From Prosthecobacter debontii (GTDB taxonomy: Bacteria; Verrucomicrobiota; Verrucomicrobiia; Verrucomicrobiales; Verrucomicrobiaceae), in contig CAMBPV010000015.1 in NCBI GenBank assembly GCA_945869695.1, positions 1-44,066 on the forward strand: a stretch of 44,066 bases of DNA, in the 5' to 3' direction. Each line of letters begins with the position of its first letter. Position 1 is the first letter of the stretch. The position numbers and the translations under genes were made by a program. The notes beneath the pieces were generated by a model. The model saw only the letters and a list, made by a program, of their open reading frames with translations. It was not told the DNA's origin and searched no databases. Of the stretch, positions 25,199 to 34,117 are shown one piece after another.

Positions 25199-27634
25199 TT
25201 AGGGTCTGCCTTCACCGAGGATGCCGCGGGCTTTGTCGATGAGTTGGATGAACTCTCCGCGGTAGCCTTTGGTGTCTTGGCCTTTGGCTCCGAGAGCGAG
25301 CTGGCGGACTTGCTCCCAGGTGAGATCGCCCCGGTAGCTGGAGTTGCGCAAAAGGAGGCCGAAGCTGGCGACGGCGGTGGCGAAGCGGAATTCGGGTTCG
25401 CTGTCTCGGAGGTTTTTGTTTTCATCGCGCACGGGGAACTCGAGGAGATCACTCTTTTCACCCTCGGGTTTTTTGTAGCGGAGTTTGACGGTCATCATCT
25501 CGCCTGACTTGGCGGCATCGGAGGGCGCGGCGGTGGCTGCGCTCTGGTATTTAAGCGGATCAACGAGGGGTCTGCCATCTGGATGGGTGATGCCGACGGG
25601 GACGATCTCGTAGAGGGCAGTGACGGTGTGTCCGGCACCGATTTCACCGGCGTCTTTGGCATCGTTGTTGAAGTCCTCTTTCGCAAGGAGTCGGTTCTCG
25701 TAACCGATGAGGCGGTAGGACTGGACGATCGCAGGATTGAACTCGACCTGGATCTTCACGTCCTTGGCGACGGTGATGAGCGTGCCGCGCATTTGATCGA
25801 CGAGCACTTTGCGCGCTTCGCTGAGGCTGTCGATGTAGGCATAGTTGCCGTTTCCTTTGTCGGCGAGGGTTTCCATGGTGCGGTCCTGGGTGTTGCCGGT
25901 GCCGTAACCGAGCACGCTGAGGAAAACGCCGCCCTTGGCTTTTTCGGTGATGAGTTTTTCCAATTCTTCCGGGCTGGTGGTGCCGACATTGAAATCGCCA
26001 TCGGTGCAGAGGATGACGCGATTCACGCCTTCCTTGATGAAGTTCTTTTGCGCCTCTTCATAGGCCTGACGAATGCCGGCGCTGCCATGCGTGGAGCCGC
26101 CGGACTTCATTTGTCGGATGGCTTCGCGGATAACGTCTTTTTGATCTCCCGAAGTCGAGGACAGGGCGAGGCCGCTGTTTCCAGCGTAAACGACGATGGC
26201 AACGCGGTCTTCGGCGGTCAATTGATCCGTGAGAAGGCTCAGGCTTTGCTGCACGAGGGGGAGCTTATTGGGCTCGTCCATGGATCCGGAGACATCGACG
26301 AGGAAGACAAAATTACTTTGCCGGCGGTCCATCCCAACATCGCGGGCTTTGATAGCGATGCGTGCGAGGCGGTGGGTGGGCTGCCAGGGTGCTTCAGCGA
26401 CGGCTGCCGCAACGGTGAAGGGTGCTTCTCCGCGCTGTGGGAACTCGTAATCGTAGGGGAAGTAATTGATGAGCTCTTCAATGCGCACCGCGTCAACGGG
26501 AGGGGCTGAGCCCGAGTTCAAGAAGCGGCGTACATTGGCATAGGCGGCGGTGTCTACGTCGATGGAGAAAGTGGACAGCGGTTGTTGGGTGGCTTGGGTC
26601 AGGGGATTTTCGGTGATAGGTGCGTAGGTCTCGCGAGAGGCTTCTTTTGATGGAGTGTGGATGGGGCCAGCCGGTGACTGCCTGCGGTCTGAGAAATCAC
26701 GTTTGCTTCGATGGTCATCTGCTGTCTTCAATTGTCGACTAGCGGGTGCCGAGGCGGAGACTGCGGTTGTCCCTGTTGCCGTTGCTGAGGCACCTATATC
26801 GATCATTACTCCTCTTGTGAAAGTGGGGGCGTCGATCGCAACGGGTGCAGGTGGAATGAGTGCCATGCCACGCTTTGTGTCCGGGGTGTATGCCAGCATT
26901 TCTGGGCCATCCGATGTCTTCCTTTCGGCTTGAAGCGAACGGGAAGCACCCATCTCCGTGCTGTTGTCTGGTGAAATAGTTCCGCCACTGCCGAGAGCGA
27001 CGTTATCTTGGTTCTTTGCGAAAGTTCCGCTCAATGTAAGGGAATCCAACTTTTGGCCTCGAATAGCGGGTTTTTCTAAACCTGAGCGATCATCGAGAAG
27101 AGGTTTCCAAGAGTCAGTCGAGGCCAACTGTTGAATCTTCGATTCAGCTGTGGGCTGTGAGATGGCGATGGGCAGTGTCGTGGGGACGGGTGCTGCTGGA
27201 GGCGGCGGGGCGACTTCTGAAAAGGAATCGGTGGTTGGTGCGGCTGCGACGAGTTGGGGTGTCGTGTTTTGGGGATTCCAAAATTGGGCTGCGAGTACAA
27301 CGAGCGCGGCGGCTGCGCTGAGGGGAAGGATCCATGCAGGGGTTTTCCACCAAGACTGGGGTGCGGGTTTTGACCCAGCGGCTATCGTTTCTGGGCCGAG
27401 GCTCTCGGATTTGGTGTTCACGGGTCCCATGAGCTTTTGTCGTTGTTCGAGGGTGAGTGCGGATTTTTGATCTCTCACATGAGTAGAGATGAACTCACAG
27501 AAGTCTTTGAACTCATCTGCGGTGGCTTTGAGGTCGGGCTCTTGATTGAGTGTAGACTCGTAGGTGGCCCGCTCTTCAGCGCTCATTTGATCAAGCGCCC
27601 ATGCGGTGAGGGAGGGATCGTTGGAAGGGTTCAT
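25199..27634 (-). CDS. vWA/DUF3520 (YfbK-like) protein with anti-sigma-like N-terminus
   Basis: The 811-residue protein has four parts. Residues 1-60 (SLTAWALDQMSAEERATYEST) resemble the cytoplasmic zinc-free end of an anti-sigma factor. A membrane helix spans about 100-118. A long Ala/Pro/Ser-rich linker runs to about 340. Then comes the YfbK module: PLSTFSIDVDTAAYANVRRFL (vWF_A N-terminal region), a vWA domain with intact MIDAS DVSGS (447-451) and TDGDFNVG, and a C-terminal DUF3520 region. The ECF sigma gene 39 bases upstream on the same strand makes it a likely membrane anti-sigma/sensor fusion. Function of the vWA part is unknown. It ends tail to tail with the NHL gene. Confidence 0.87.
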   Translation of the reverse strand: MNPSNDPSLTAWALDQMSAEERATYESTLNQEPDLKATADEFKDFCEFISTHVRDQKSALTLEQRQKLMGPVNTKSESLGPETIAAGSKPAPQSWWKTPAWILPLSAAAALVVLAAQFWNPQNTTPQLVAAAPTTDSFSEVAPPPPAAPVPTTLPIAISQPTAESKIQQLASTDSWKPLLDDRSGLEKPAIRGQKLDSLTLSGTFAKNQDNVALGSGGTISPDNSTEMGASRSLQAERKTSDGPEMLAYTPDTKRGMALIPPAPVAIDAPTFTRGVMIDIGASATATGTTAVSASAPASRQLKTADDHRSKRDFSDRRQSPAGPIHTPSKEASRETYAPITENPLTQATQQPLSTFSIDVDTAAYANVRRFLNSGSAPPVDAVRIEELINYFPYDYEFPQRGEAPFTVAAAVAEAPWQPTHRLARIAIKARDVGMDRRQSNFVFLVDVSGSMDEPNKLPLVQQSLSLLTDQLTAEDRVAIVVYAGNSGLALSSTSGDQKDVIREAIRQMKSGGSTHGSAGIRQAYEEAQKNFIKEGVNRVILCTDGDFNVGTTSPEELEKLITEKAKGGVFLSVLGYGTGNTQDRTMETLADKGNGNYAYIDSLSEARKVLVDQMRGTLITVAKDVKIQVEFNPAIVQSYRLIGYENRLLAKEDFNNDAKDAGEIGAGHTVTALYEIVPVGITHPDGRPLVDPLKYQSAATAAPSDAAKSGEMMTVKLRYKKPEGEKSDLLEFPVRDENKNLRDSEPEFRFATAVASFGLLLRNSSYRGDLTWEQVRQLALGAKGQDTKGYRGEFIQLIDKARGILGEGRP

Positions 27635-27673
27635 AGGATGCGAATATAAAGGGGTTAAGTCAAAAAGGGCGGA

Positions 27674-28201
27674 CTAGACGGGTTCGAGGGTTTTCCACTT
27701 GGTCCTCATGCCGACCACTCCGTGATGGATGAGGTAGCCGACGTTGCCGATGCTGGTCTCCATGATCTGGCTGATCTCCTGGTAGTTGAGATCGATGACA
27801 AATTTCAGCCACACGGCTTGTCGTTGTTTCGCCGGCAGTTCATTGATCATGCGGTGGAGCATGGCCGTGGTCTCACGGGCTTCCATGTTTTCACCGGGGC
27901 CCGTATTTGGGTCTGCTTCGAGGTCTAGGATTTCAGTGTCCATGGCGATGAGGCGGTGATATTTGCGGTGGTAGTCGAGCGCTCGGTTCTTGCAGGTGGT
28001 GAAGAGCCAGGCGGCGAGGCGTGAATGATCCAGGGTGTCGATGTTTTGGCTGAGTCTGAGAAACACGTCCTGCACGACATCTCGCGCGTCCTCCAACTCT
28101 CGGGTGTAGTTCTGCGCAAAACGGATGAGGGGCCGTTCGTAGCGCTCAAGGGCGTCGAGGAAGATGCGGTCTGCGTCTGACATTCGGTGTTCGGAGTGCA
28201 T
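27674..28201 (-). CDS. ECF RNA polymerase sigma factor
   Basis: The 175-residue protein (169 from the internal ATG at 28183, MSDADRIF) shows region 2 (LIRFAQNYTRELEDARDVVQDVFLRL and a WLFTTCKNRALDYHRK segment) and region 4 (INELPAKQRQAVWLKFVIDLNYQEISQIMETSIGNVGYLI). There is no region 3, as expected for ECF factors. It directs RNA polymerase to a small regulon. The gene directly downstream encodes a membrane protein with an anti-sigma-like N-terminus, its probable controller. It is divergent from the thioredoxin-like gene; no clear autoregulatory promoter could be defined by eye. Confidence 0.92.
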   Translation of the reverse strand: MHSEHRMSDADRIFLDALERYERPLIRFAQNYTRELEDARDVVQDVFLRLSQNIDTLDHSRLAAWLFTTCKNRALDYHRKYHRLIAMDTEILDLEADPNTGPGENMEARETTAMLHRMINELPAKQRQAVWLKFVIDLNYQEISQIMETSIGNVGYLIHHGVVGMRTKWKTLEPV

Positions 28202-28284
28202 GACGGAGGGGCTTTGGGTTTCTTGGAAAATTTTTGCGAGAGCTGGCTTTGAGACGTATCTCCGTCACCCCAATTCGATTCACT

Positions 28285-28854
28285 ATGGCAGAAGTTCCTT
28301 CGACCCGCACGCTACCTCTCGGTTCATCCGCACCGGAGTTTTCTTTGACTGATTTCGATGGGAGGACACTGACTTCGGCTGATGTGCGAGGCGAGAAGGG
28401 ACTCGTCGTTGCCTTTGTGTGCAATCATTGTCCCTTTGTGGTTCATCTGGCCCGGGAGATCGGTGTGACGGCGAGCGTGTTGGGGAAGCTGGGTTTGGGA
28501 TTTGTGGCGATCAATTCCAACGACATCGAGCGCTATCCGCAGGATGGGCCGGAGAAGATGGTTGAGTTTGCGAGGGCGAATGGTTGGACGTTTCCTTACT
28601 TGCTGGATGAAGATCAGAGCGTGGCGAAAAAGTATGATGCGGCGTGCACGCCTGACTTTTATGTTTTTGATGAAAAGCTGAAGTTGACGTATTGCGGACA
28701 GTTTGATGATTCGAGGCCGCGAAACGGCAAGCCTGTGACCGGGCGTGATCTGCGACGTGCAGCGGACGCTGTCATTCTAGGTCTTCCTCCGCTTTCTCCG
28801 CAACTGCCTAGCACGGGATGCAGCATCAAGTGGAAACCTGTGCCACTTTCCTAG
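28285..28854 (+). CDS. Thioredoxin-family protein (peroxiredoxin-like, CNHC motif)
   Basis: About 189 residues from the ATG at 28285 (MAEVPSTRTLPLG). It contains APEFSLTDFDGRTLTSADVRG and a redox-type motif FVCNHCPFVVHLAREIG, then AINSNDIERYPQDGPEKM and CTPDFYVFDEKLKLTYCGQFDD. This is the PRX-like subgroup of the AhpC/TSA-thioredoxin superfamily, usually annotated as thioredoxin family protein. No signal peptide is visible, so it is probably cytoplasmic. An in-frame start at 28234 would add 17 residues of no obvious character. The in vivo substrate is unknown. Confidence 0.87.
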   Translation: MAEVPSTRTLPLGSSAPEFSLTDFDGRTLTSADVRGEKGLVVAFVCNHCPFVVHLAREIGVTASVLGKLGLGFVAINSNDIERYPQDGPEKMVEFARANGWTFPYLLDEDQSVAKKYDAACTPDFYVFDEKLKLTYCGQFDDSRPRNGKPVTGRDLRRAADAVILGLPPLSPQLPSTGCSIKWKPVPLS

Positions 28855-28909
28855 GGTATGGATGTTGACTTTTGGGGCATCTGCGATGGAGTGACGGTCC
28901 CTCGCTCGC

Positions 28910-30253
28910 ATGTCTGTTTCATCGCTTCTCCCTCTATCATCCGTCGCAACCGCAACAGCTGAACATGCCCAAGTGGGGCCGCCGGCCTGGCTGATAGCGC
29001 CGTTTGTGATCTTGCTGCTTTGCATTGCATTGATGCCTCTTTTTGCCGCGCATTTTTGGGAGCATCATTATCCGAAAGTGGCGGTGGGCCTGGGGATGAT
29101 CACGGCGTGCTATTACGGATTCGTTTTGCATGACACTCATGCGCTGTGGCATGTGGCTTCTGAGTACATCAGCTTTATGGCACTGGTGGGGTCTCTTTTT
29201 GTGATCTCAGGAGGGATCAAGATCACGGTGAAAGGTGAGGCCACACCCCTGGCCAATACGCTCTTTCTCGCGGTCGGGGCCGTGTTGGCCAATCTCATCG
29301 GGACGACGGGGGCATCGATGCTATTGGTGCGCCCATGGATTCGGTCCAACAAGTATCGCATCACCGCGCATCATGTGGTCTTTTTCATCTTCGTGGTGAG
29401 CAATGTCGGTGGCTGTCTGACGCCCATTGGTGACCCGCCCTTGTTCATCGGCTTTTTGAGGGGGGTGCCTTTCATGTGGGTGCTTGAGCATTGCTGGCCT
29501 GCTTGGCTGCTGGCGCTGGGTTTGTTGCTCGGAACGTTCTTTGTGATCGATACGCTTAACTTCAGAAAGGCACCCAAACCCGTGCGAGACAAGGAGACAG
29601 GGCACGAGTCCTGGAGTTTCGGCGGACTGCAAAATCTATTCTTTCTCGGTCTGGTCTTGGTTGCTGTGTTTATTCCTCAGGAATGGAGCCTGGGTGGCCT
29701 GATCACGGCTTCTGCAGCGCTGATGGTGGCAGCGGCGGTGGCCTCGTATTTTTTGACGCCGAAAGCTGTGCATGAGGCCAATGATTTTAACTTTCATCCG
29801 GTCAAAGAAGTGGGTTATCTTTTTGTCGGCATCTTTTTGACCATGGTTCCTGCACTACAGATCCTCGGAGGCGGAGAGGCGCTGAATTTGACCAGTCCGA
29901 TCCAGTATTATTTCGCGAGCGGAGCACTCTCAGCCTTCCTGGATAATGCACCGACTTATCTCGCCTTCTTGGCCGCGCAAATGGGGCAGCAACACCTCGA
30001 TGTGGGAAGCAAAGTCGATGTCCTGCGTTTTGTAATGGAGCATCCGCTGCACGTAATGGCAGTTTCTATGGGTGCGGTCTTTTTTGGGGCGGGTAGCTAT
30101 ATCGGAAACGGACCCAACTTCATGGTGAAAGCCATCGCTGAAAAAGCAAAGGTCAAGACGCCCACTTTCCTGGGCTACCTGTTTAAGTTTTCGATTCCTA
30201 TTTTGCTTCCGATTCTGATCATCGTCGGTTGGGTGATTCTCAAGGGGAAATGA
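28910..30253 (+). CDS. NhaD/CitMHS-like sodium:proton antiporter
   Basis: The 447-residue protein has about eleven hydrophobic segments. Conserved-looking loops include NLIGTTGASMLLVRPWIRSNKYR, SNVGGCLTPIGDPPLFIGFL, SGALSAFLDNAPTYLAFLA and GAGSYIGNGPNFMVKAIAE, which fit the CitMHS_2/NhaD group of the ion transporter superfamily. It should be an inner-membrane cation/proton exchanger, although organic-acid transport cannot be excluded. A His-rich N-terminal region (AHFWEHHYPK) is notable. Its stop overlaps the start of the outer-membrane efflux gene (ATGA at 30250-30253), an unusual pairing. Confidence 0.87.
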   Translation: MSVSSLLPLSSVATATAEHAQVGPPAWLIAPFVILLLCIALMPLFAAHFWEHHYPKVAVGLGMITACYYGFVLHDTHALWHVASEYISFMALVGSLFVISGGIKITVKGEATPLANTLFLAVGAVLANLIGTTGASMLLVRPWIRSNKYRITAHHVVFFIFVVSNVGGCLTPIGDPPLFIGFLRGVPFMWVLEHCWPAWLLALGLLLGTFFVIDTLNFRKAPKPVRDKETGHESWSFGGLQNLFFLGLVLVAVFIPQEWSLGGLITASAALMVAAAVASYFLTPKAVHEANDFNFHPVKEVGYLFVGIFLTMVPALQILGGGEALNLTSPIQYYFASGALSAFLDNAPTYLAFLAAQMGQQHLDVGSKVDVLRFVMEHPLHVMAVSMGAVFFGAGSYIGNGPNFMVKAIAEKAKVKTPTFLGYLFKFSIPILLPILIIVGWVILKGK

Positions 30254-31686
30254 AAGTTGAATCCCTTGTGATGTCTCGCCTTTTCTCGATTGTTCCCGGA
30301 GTTCCCCTGCTTCTTGCATTGGGCGGATGCAGTGTGCTTCCGACATTGGGGAAGAAGGGGAAGGAGATCGATGTGCAATCGGTTCGAGACATTGCTCCCG
30401 GAGGCTGGTCGGTGGCTGGGTCTCCGAAAGAAGGTGCGGCCACAGGATGGCTTTCGGAGTTTGGGAGTCCTGCGCTTTCTCGGTTGGTGGATCAGGCGAT
30501 TTCTGGGAATCGGGATCTTCGAGTCGCGGCGGCCCGAGTCGAGGAGGCTAGGGCGCAGGTGCGCGTGGCCGGGGCTGCCATGCTACCACAGGTGGGTGGA
30601 GACTTTTCCGCGAGTCGGAATCAACGGGCCAGTGGACAGCGGTTTGTGGGATTGGGAACGCGTGATAATCGATTCTTACTCACGGCCGACATCGCTTGGG
30701 AAATGGACTTTTGGGGTCGGTTGCGGGATGAGAAAGGTGCCGTCGTAGCCACGGCTCAAGCTCGGGAGGCGGAGTTGCACGCAGCGCGGCTTTCCCTCGC
30801 GGCCAATACCGTGAAGGCCGCCGTGACGCTTGCTGAAGCGGAGTCACAGATTGGGATCGCGAATGAGAACGTGAGAAGACGCACCTTGCATCTGGGAGTG
30901 TTGGAGAAGCAACTGGATCGCGGACTGGATGCCGACCGCTCGGCCCTTGATGTCAGCCTCAGCCGAGCGGACTTAGCGCGGGCAGAGTCCACTCTGGCCG
31001 CACGTCGGCGTGAGGCTGATGCGGGGAGACGGAGTTTGGAAACGCTGCTCGGTTCCTACCCGGCGGGTAAAGAGAGTGGCTTGGGCGAACTCCCGACGGC
31101 GCGACGCAGAGTGCCGGCTGGCTTGCCATCAGAAATGCTTCTTCGGCGGCCTGATTTGATCGCCGCAGAACGGAGGTTGGAGTCCGCGCTGAAGGACACG
31201 AGTGCTGCCAGAAAAGCCTTTCTGCCGAGCTTTCGCATCACGGGAAACACTGGCTACAGCACGCAGGAGCTAGCTCAGTTATTGACCCCTGAATCCGTTG
31301 TTTGGGCTGTCGCGGGTGCGGTGGCTCAAAACATTTTCCAAGGGGGGCGTATCCTCGGCACAGCCGAAGCGGCCCGCGCGCGTTATGGCCAGGCGCTGGA
31401 GCAATATGCGGCGGATGCATTGGTGGCTTTCCGTGAGGTTGAGACGGCTTTGGCAGCCGAGACTTTTTTGAGCGAGCAGGAGTCCGCGCTGGTGCGTGCG
31501 GCGGCAGAGGCTGAAACCGCGGTGAAACTGGCGCTGGGTCAGTATGAGCGCGGTCTCTCAGACGTGCTCACACTGCTGGATGCCCAGCAGCGTGTCTTCG
31601 ACTCCAACAATTCATTGATCCAAGTCCGGGCTCAACGTCTGCGGAATCGCGCTGACCTTCATCTCGCTTTGGGAGGTGACTTTTAG
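30250..31686 (+). CDS. Outer-membrane efflux lipoprotein (NodT/OprM-type TolC family)
   Basis: About 478 residues from the ATG at 30250. A lipoprotein signal precedes the lipobox LGGC (Cys about 27), and a second Met at 30271 (MSRLF) is an alternative start. The mature part shows OMF features: GWLSEFGSPALSRLVDQAISGNRDLRVAAARVEEARAQ-type repeats, FLLTADIAWEMDFWGRLRDEKGA, and the second repeat with AFREVETALAAE and SDVLTLLDAQQRVF. Such proteins form trimeric channels with an RND pump and an adaptor. No pump or adaptor gene is in the window; instead it is coupled to an antiporter gene. Its 3' end meets uxaC with 5 bases between. Confidence 0.92.
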   Translation: MKVESLVMSRLFSIVPGVPLLLALGGCSVLPTLGKKGKEIDVQSVRDIAPGGWSVAGSPKEGAATGWLSEFGSPALSRLVDQAISGNRDLRVAAARVEEARAQVRVAGAAMLPQVGGDFSASRNQRASGQRFVGLGTRDNRFLLTADIAWEMDFWGRLRDEKGAVVATAQAREAELHAARLSLAANTVKAAVTLAEAESQIGIANENVRRRTLHLGVLEKQLDRGLDADRSALDVSLSRADLARAESTLAARRREADAGRRSLETLLGSYPAGKESGLGELPTARRRVPAGLPSEMLLRRPDLIAAERRLESALKDTSAARKAFLPSFRITGNTGYSTQELAQLLTPESVVWAVAGAVAQNIFQGGRILGTAEAARARYGQALEQYAADALVAFREVETALAAETFLSEQESALVRAAAEAETAVKLALGQYERGLSDVLTLLDAQQRVFDSNNSLIQVRAQRLRNRADLHLALGGDF

Positions 31687-31692
31687 AGTCAC
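31676..31692. terminator. Hairpin spanning the convergent stops of the efflux gene and uxaC
   Basis: GTGACT (31676-31681) and AGTCAC (31687-31692) are exact inverted repeats around TTTAG. The hairpin overlaps the efflux stop and touches the uxaC stop. It could act as a compact two-way terminator, but lacks T-runs on either side. Confidence 0.3.
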
Positions 31693-33092
31693 TAACCTAA
31701 CCGCAAAAAGGTTTGTGCGTTTTGGAAGCAAATATTGCGCACCATGCTGCCGACGAGGTCGTAGTCTGCGGGAACTTCACCGGACTCGAGGTCTCGCCCG
31801 ATCAGGTTACAAAGCGTGCGGCGGAAGTACTCGTGGCGGGGGAAGGACATGAAGCTGCGGCTGTCCGTCAGCATGCCGACGAAGCGAGAGAGCAGACCCA
31901 AATTCGAAAGGGCATTGATCTGCCACTCCATGCCTTCTTTTTGGTCCACAAACCACCAGCCACTGCCAAACTGCACTTTTCCTGCGATGCTGCCGTCGGC
32001 GAAGTTTCCAGCCATTGTGCCGAAGACATAATTGTCGGCGGGATTCACGTTGTAGAGGATCGTGCGCGGAAGGCAGTTCTCTGTGTCCAATCGATCGAGG
32101 AATCGGCTGAGAGACTCAGCTTGTGGGTAGTCACCGATGCTGTCGCATCCGACATCAGCGCCGATTTGACGGGCTAGTCGTGTGTTGTTGTTCCGCACGG
32201 GGCCAAGGTGCAACTGCATCGTCCAACCTTTGCGGCTGTTCAGTTGACCGACATGAAGCATGATATTGGAGGCGAAAGCGTCCTGTTCCTCTGGCGATGC
32301 CGCCTCACCACCACGCGCTTTTGCAAAGATGCGCTGAGCCTCCGCATCGGAAACGAAATGACTGTGCGCATGATTCAGGCCGTGATCTGAGAGACGACCC
32401 CCGACGCTGTGGAAGAAATCGTGCCGCTTCTCCAGGGCGGATAGCAAGCTGGCGTAACTGTTGACCTCGACACCGCTGGCGGCGCTGAGTTTGTCACACC
32501 AAATATTCCAGGCCTTGGGCAGGTGCACGGCCAGCGCTTTGTCCGGGCGGAAGGTGGGAAAAACGCCCGCGTCCAGACCGTCCGCCTGACACTTCTGATG
32601 GTGGGCTAGATCATCGATGGGATCATCCGTGGTGCAGAGTGCGCGGATCTGAAACTTCTTCAAAATGCCACGCGCGCTCAGTTCGGGCTGAGCCAGCATC
32701 TCGCAGGTCTGATCCCAAATTGCAGGAGCGGTCTTCTCGTTGAGCAAGTCATCGATCCCAAAGTAGCGCTTCAGTTCCAGGTGAGTCCAATGGTAAAGGG
32801 GATTCCGAAGTGTCTGCGGCACGGTGCGCGCCCATGCGAGAAATTTATCCCTCGGAGTTGCTGAGCCCGTGATGAGATCCTCGGAGATGCCATTGCACCG
32901 CATGCCGCGCCATTTGTAATGATCTCCTTCCAGCCAGATTTCATGCAGATTTCTGAACTGCCTGTTTTCCGCGATGTCCTTGGGTGGAAGGTGATTGTGA
33001 TAGTCCAAGATGGGCTGATTCTCAGCAAACTCTTGGTAAAGCCTGCGGGCAGCTGGAGAGGAGAGCAAAAAGTCGTCGTGGATGAAAGCCAT
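31692..33092 (-). CDS. uxaC: Glucuronate (uronate) isomerase
   Basis: The 466-residue protein matches UxaC: it opens with FIHDDFLLSSPAARRLYQEFAENQPILDYHNHLPP, including the HNH metal-site motif, and has KRYFGIDDLLNE, CTTDDPIDDLAHH, MQLHLGPVRNNN and ILYNVNPADNYV. The enzyme interconverts D-glucuronate with fructuronate and D-galacturonate with tagaturonate, opening hexuronate catabolism. No other uronate gene is close, so it stands alone here. Divergent from purU across 132 bases containing a long imperfect inverted repeat that could be an operator. Confidence 0.96.
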   Translation of the reverse strand: MAFIHDDFLLSSPAARRLYQEFAENQPILDYHNHLPPKDIAENRQFRNLHEIWLEGDHYKWRGMRCNGISEDLITGSATPRDKFLAWARTVPQTLRNPLYHWTHLELKRYFGIDDLLNEKTAPAIWDQTCEMLAQPELSARGILKKFQIRALCTTDDPIDDLAHHQKCQADGLDAGVFPTFRPDKALAVHLPKAWNIWCDKLSAASGVEVNSYASLLSALEKRHDFFHSVGGRLSDHGLNHAHSHFVSDAEAQRIFAKARGGEAASPEEQDAFASNIMLHVGQLNSRKGWTMQLHLGPVRNNNTRLARQIGADVGCDSIGDYPQAESLSRFLDRLDTENCLPRTILYNVNPADNYVFGTMAGNFADGSIAGKVQFGSGWWFVDQKEGMEWQINALSNLGLLSRFVGMLTDSRSFMSFPRHEYFRRTLCNLIGRDLESGEVPADYDLVGSMVRNICFQNAQTFLRLG

Positions 33093-33133
33093 CCCTCACT
33101 TTGCGCGTCCGGCGGCGAGTGCCAAGTGGAAGT

Positions 33134-33185
33134 TGAAACCTCGAAAATCTGACGGCTGCTTGATCCCACAAGATTTCAGGTTTCA
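33134..33185. promoter_or_regulatory. Long imperfect inverted repeat between uxaC and purU
   Basis: TGAAACCTCGAAAATCT (33134-33150) and AGATTTCAGGTTTCA (33171-33185) pair over 15 base pairs with two single-base bulges and a 20-base loop. It lies in the divergent intergenic region, where it could be an operator, an RNA stem or a dispersed repeat. The right arm contains TTTCAGGTTTCA, which recurs exactly at 43732-43743. Confidence 0.4.
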
Positions 33186-33224
33186 CATTGCGTAAGCGAT
33201 CACCCTTCCGCACATTGTTGTCTC

Positions 33225-34085
33225 ATGTCTTCCCCTGAAACTGCACGCCTTCTGATTCACTGTCCTGATAAGCCTGGACTCGTCCATGACGTGACGGGCT
33301 TTATCTCGGCACACCAGGGCAATATCATCGATCTTCAGCAGCACATTGATCCGGGTGAGAATGCGTTTTTCATGCGCATCGAGTGGTCCATCAATGACTT
33401 CACGCTTGAACGCGCGGAGATAGGTCCGCGGCTCGGGGCCTTGGTGCGGAGGCATGAGATGTCGTGGAAGCTGAGTTTCTCCAGTGAGCGCCGCAGGGTA
33501 GCGCTGTTTGTGTCCAAGGAGAATCATTGTTTGTATGATCTACTGGCCCGGCATGAGGCAGGGGACCTGAGTGTGGACATCGCGGTCATCGTGAGCAATC
33601 ACGAGATCTTGAGACCAGCGGCGGAGCGTTTTGGTATTCCCTTTGCGCATTTCCCGATCACGAAAGAGAACCGCATTCAGCAGGAGGCTGCTCAAATTGA
33701 AATGCTGGGAGAACACCGGGTGGATACGGTGGTTCTAGCTCGCTACATGCAGATCATCAGCCCGGCTTTGATCGAGAAATACACGCATCAGATCTTGAAC
33801 ATCCACCATTCATTTCTGCCGGCGTTCGTGGGTGCAAAGCCTTACCACCAGGCCTATGAGCGCGGTGTGAAGATCATTGGAGCGACGAGCCATTATGTGA
33901 CGGCGGAGCTGGATCAGGGGCCGATCATTCATCAGGATGTCATGCGGGTGTCTCACGAGGATTCGGTGTCTGACCTTGTGCGTCTGGGGCGCGATTTGGA
34001 AAAAACGGTGCTGGCAAAAGCTCTTCTCTGGCATGTGGAGGACAAGGTGCTAGTTTACAAAAATAAGACGGTTGTCTTTGCCTGA
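33225..34085 (+). CDS. purU: Formyltetrahydrofolate deformylase
   Basis: The 286-residue protein has an N-terminal ACT domain (ARLLIHCPDKPGLVHDVTGFISAHQGNI) and a C-terminal formyltransferase-like hydrolase domain (AVIVSNHEILRPAAERFGIPFAHFPI, LARYMQIISPALIEKY, ILNIHHSFLPAF and GATSHYVTAELDQGPII). The Asn-His-Asp type catalytic set is visible in NIHHS and ELDQG. PurU releases formate from 10-formyl-THF to balance one-carbon pools and supply formate. Length is typical. It stands upstream of the halogenase-like gene by 32 bases, perhaps cotranscribed. Confidence 0.96.
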   Translation: MSSPETARLLIHCPDKPGLVHDVTGFISAHQGNIIDLQQHIDPGENAFFMRIEWSINDFTLERAEIGPRLGALVRRHEMSWKLSFSSERRRVALFVSKENHCLYDLLARHEAGDLSVDIAVIVSNHEILRPAAERFGIPFAHFPITKENRIQQEAAQIEMLGEHRVDTVVLARYMQIISPALIEKYTHQILNIHHSFLPAFVGAKPYHQAYERGVKIIGATSHYVTAELDQGPIIHQDVMRVSHEDSVSDLVRLGRDLEKTVLAKALLWHVEDKVLVYKNKTVVFA

Positions 34086-34117
34086 CCGGCACACTTTAAC
34101 AAATAAATCTCCCTCTC

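Noticed and set aside
25583-26509. 308-codon plus-strand open frame inside the vWA gene
   Set aside because: It is antisense to a clearly conserved vWA/DUF3520 protein; its Asp/Gly/Val-rich product shows no domain and follows from the codon bias of the real gene.
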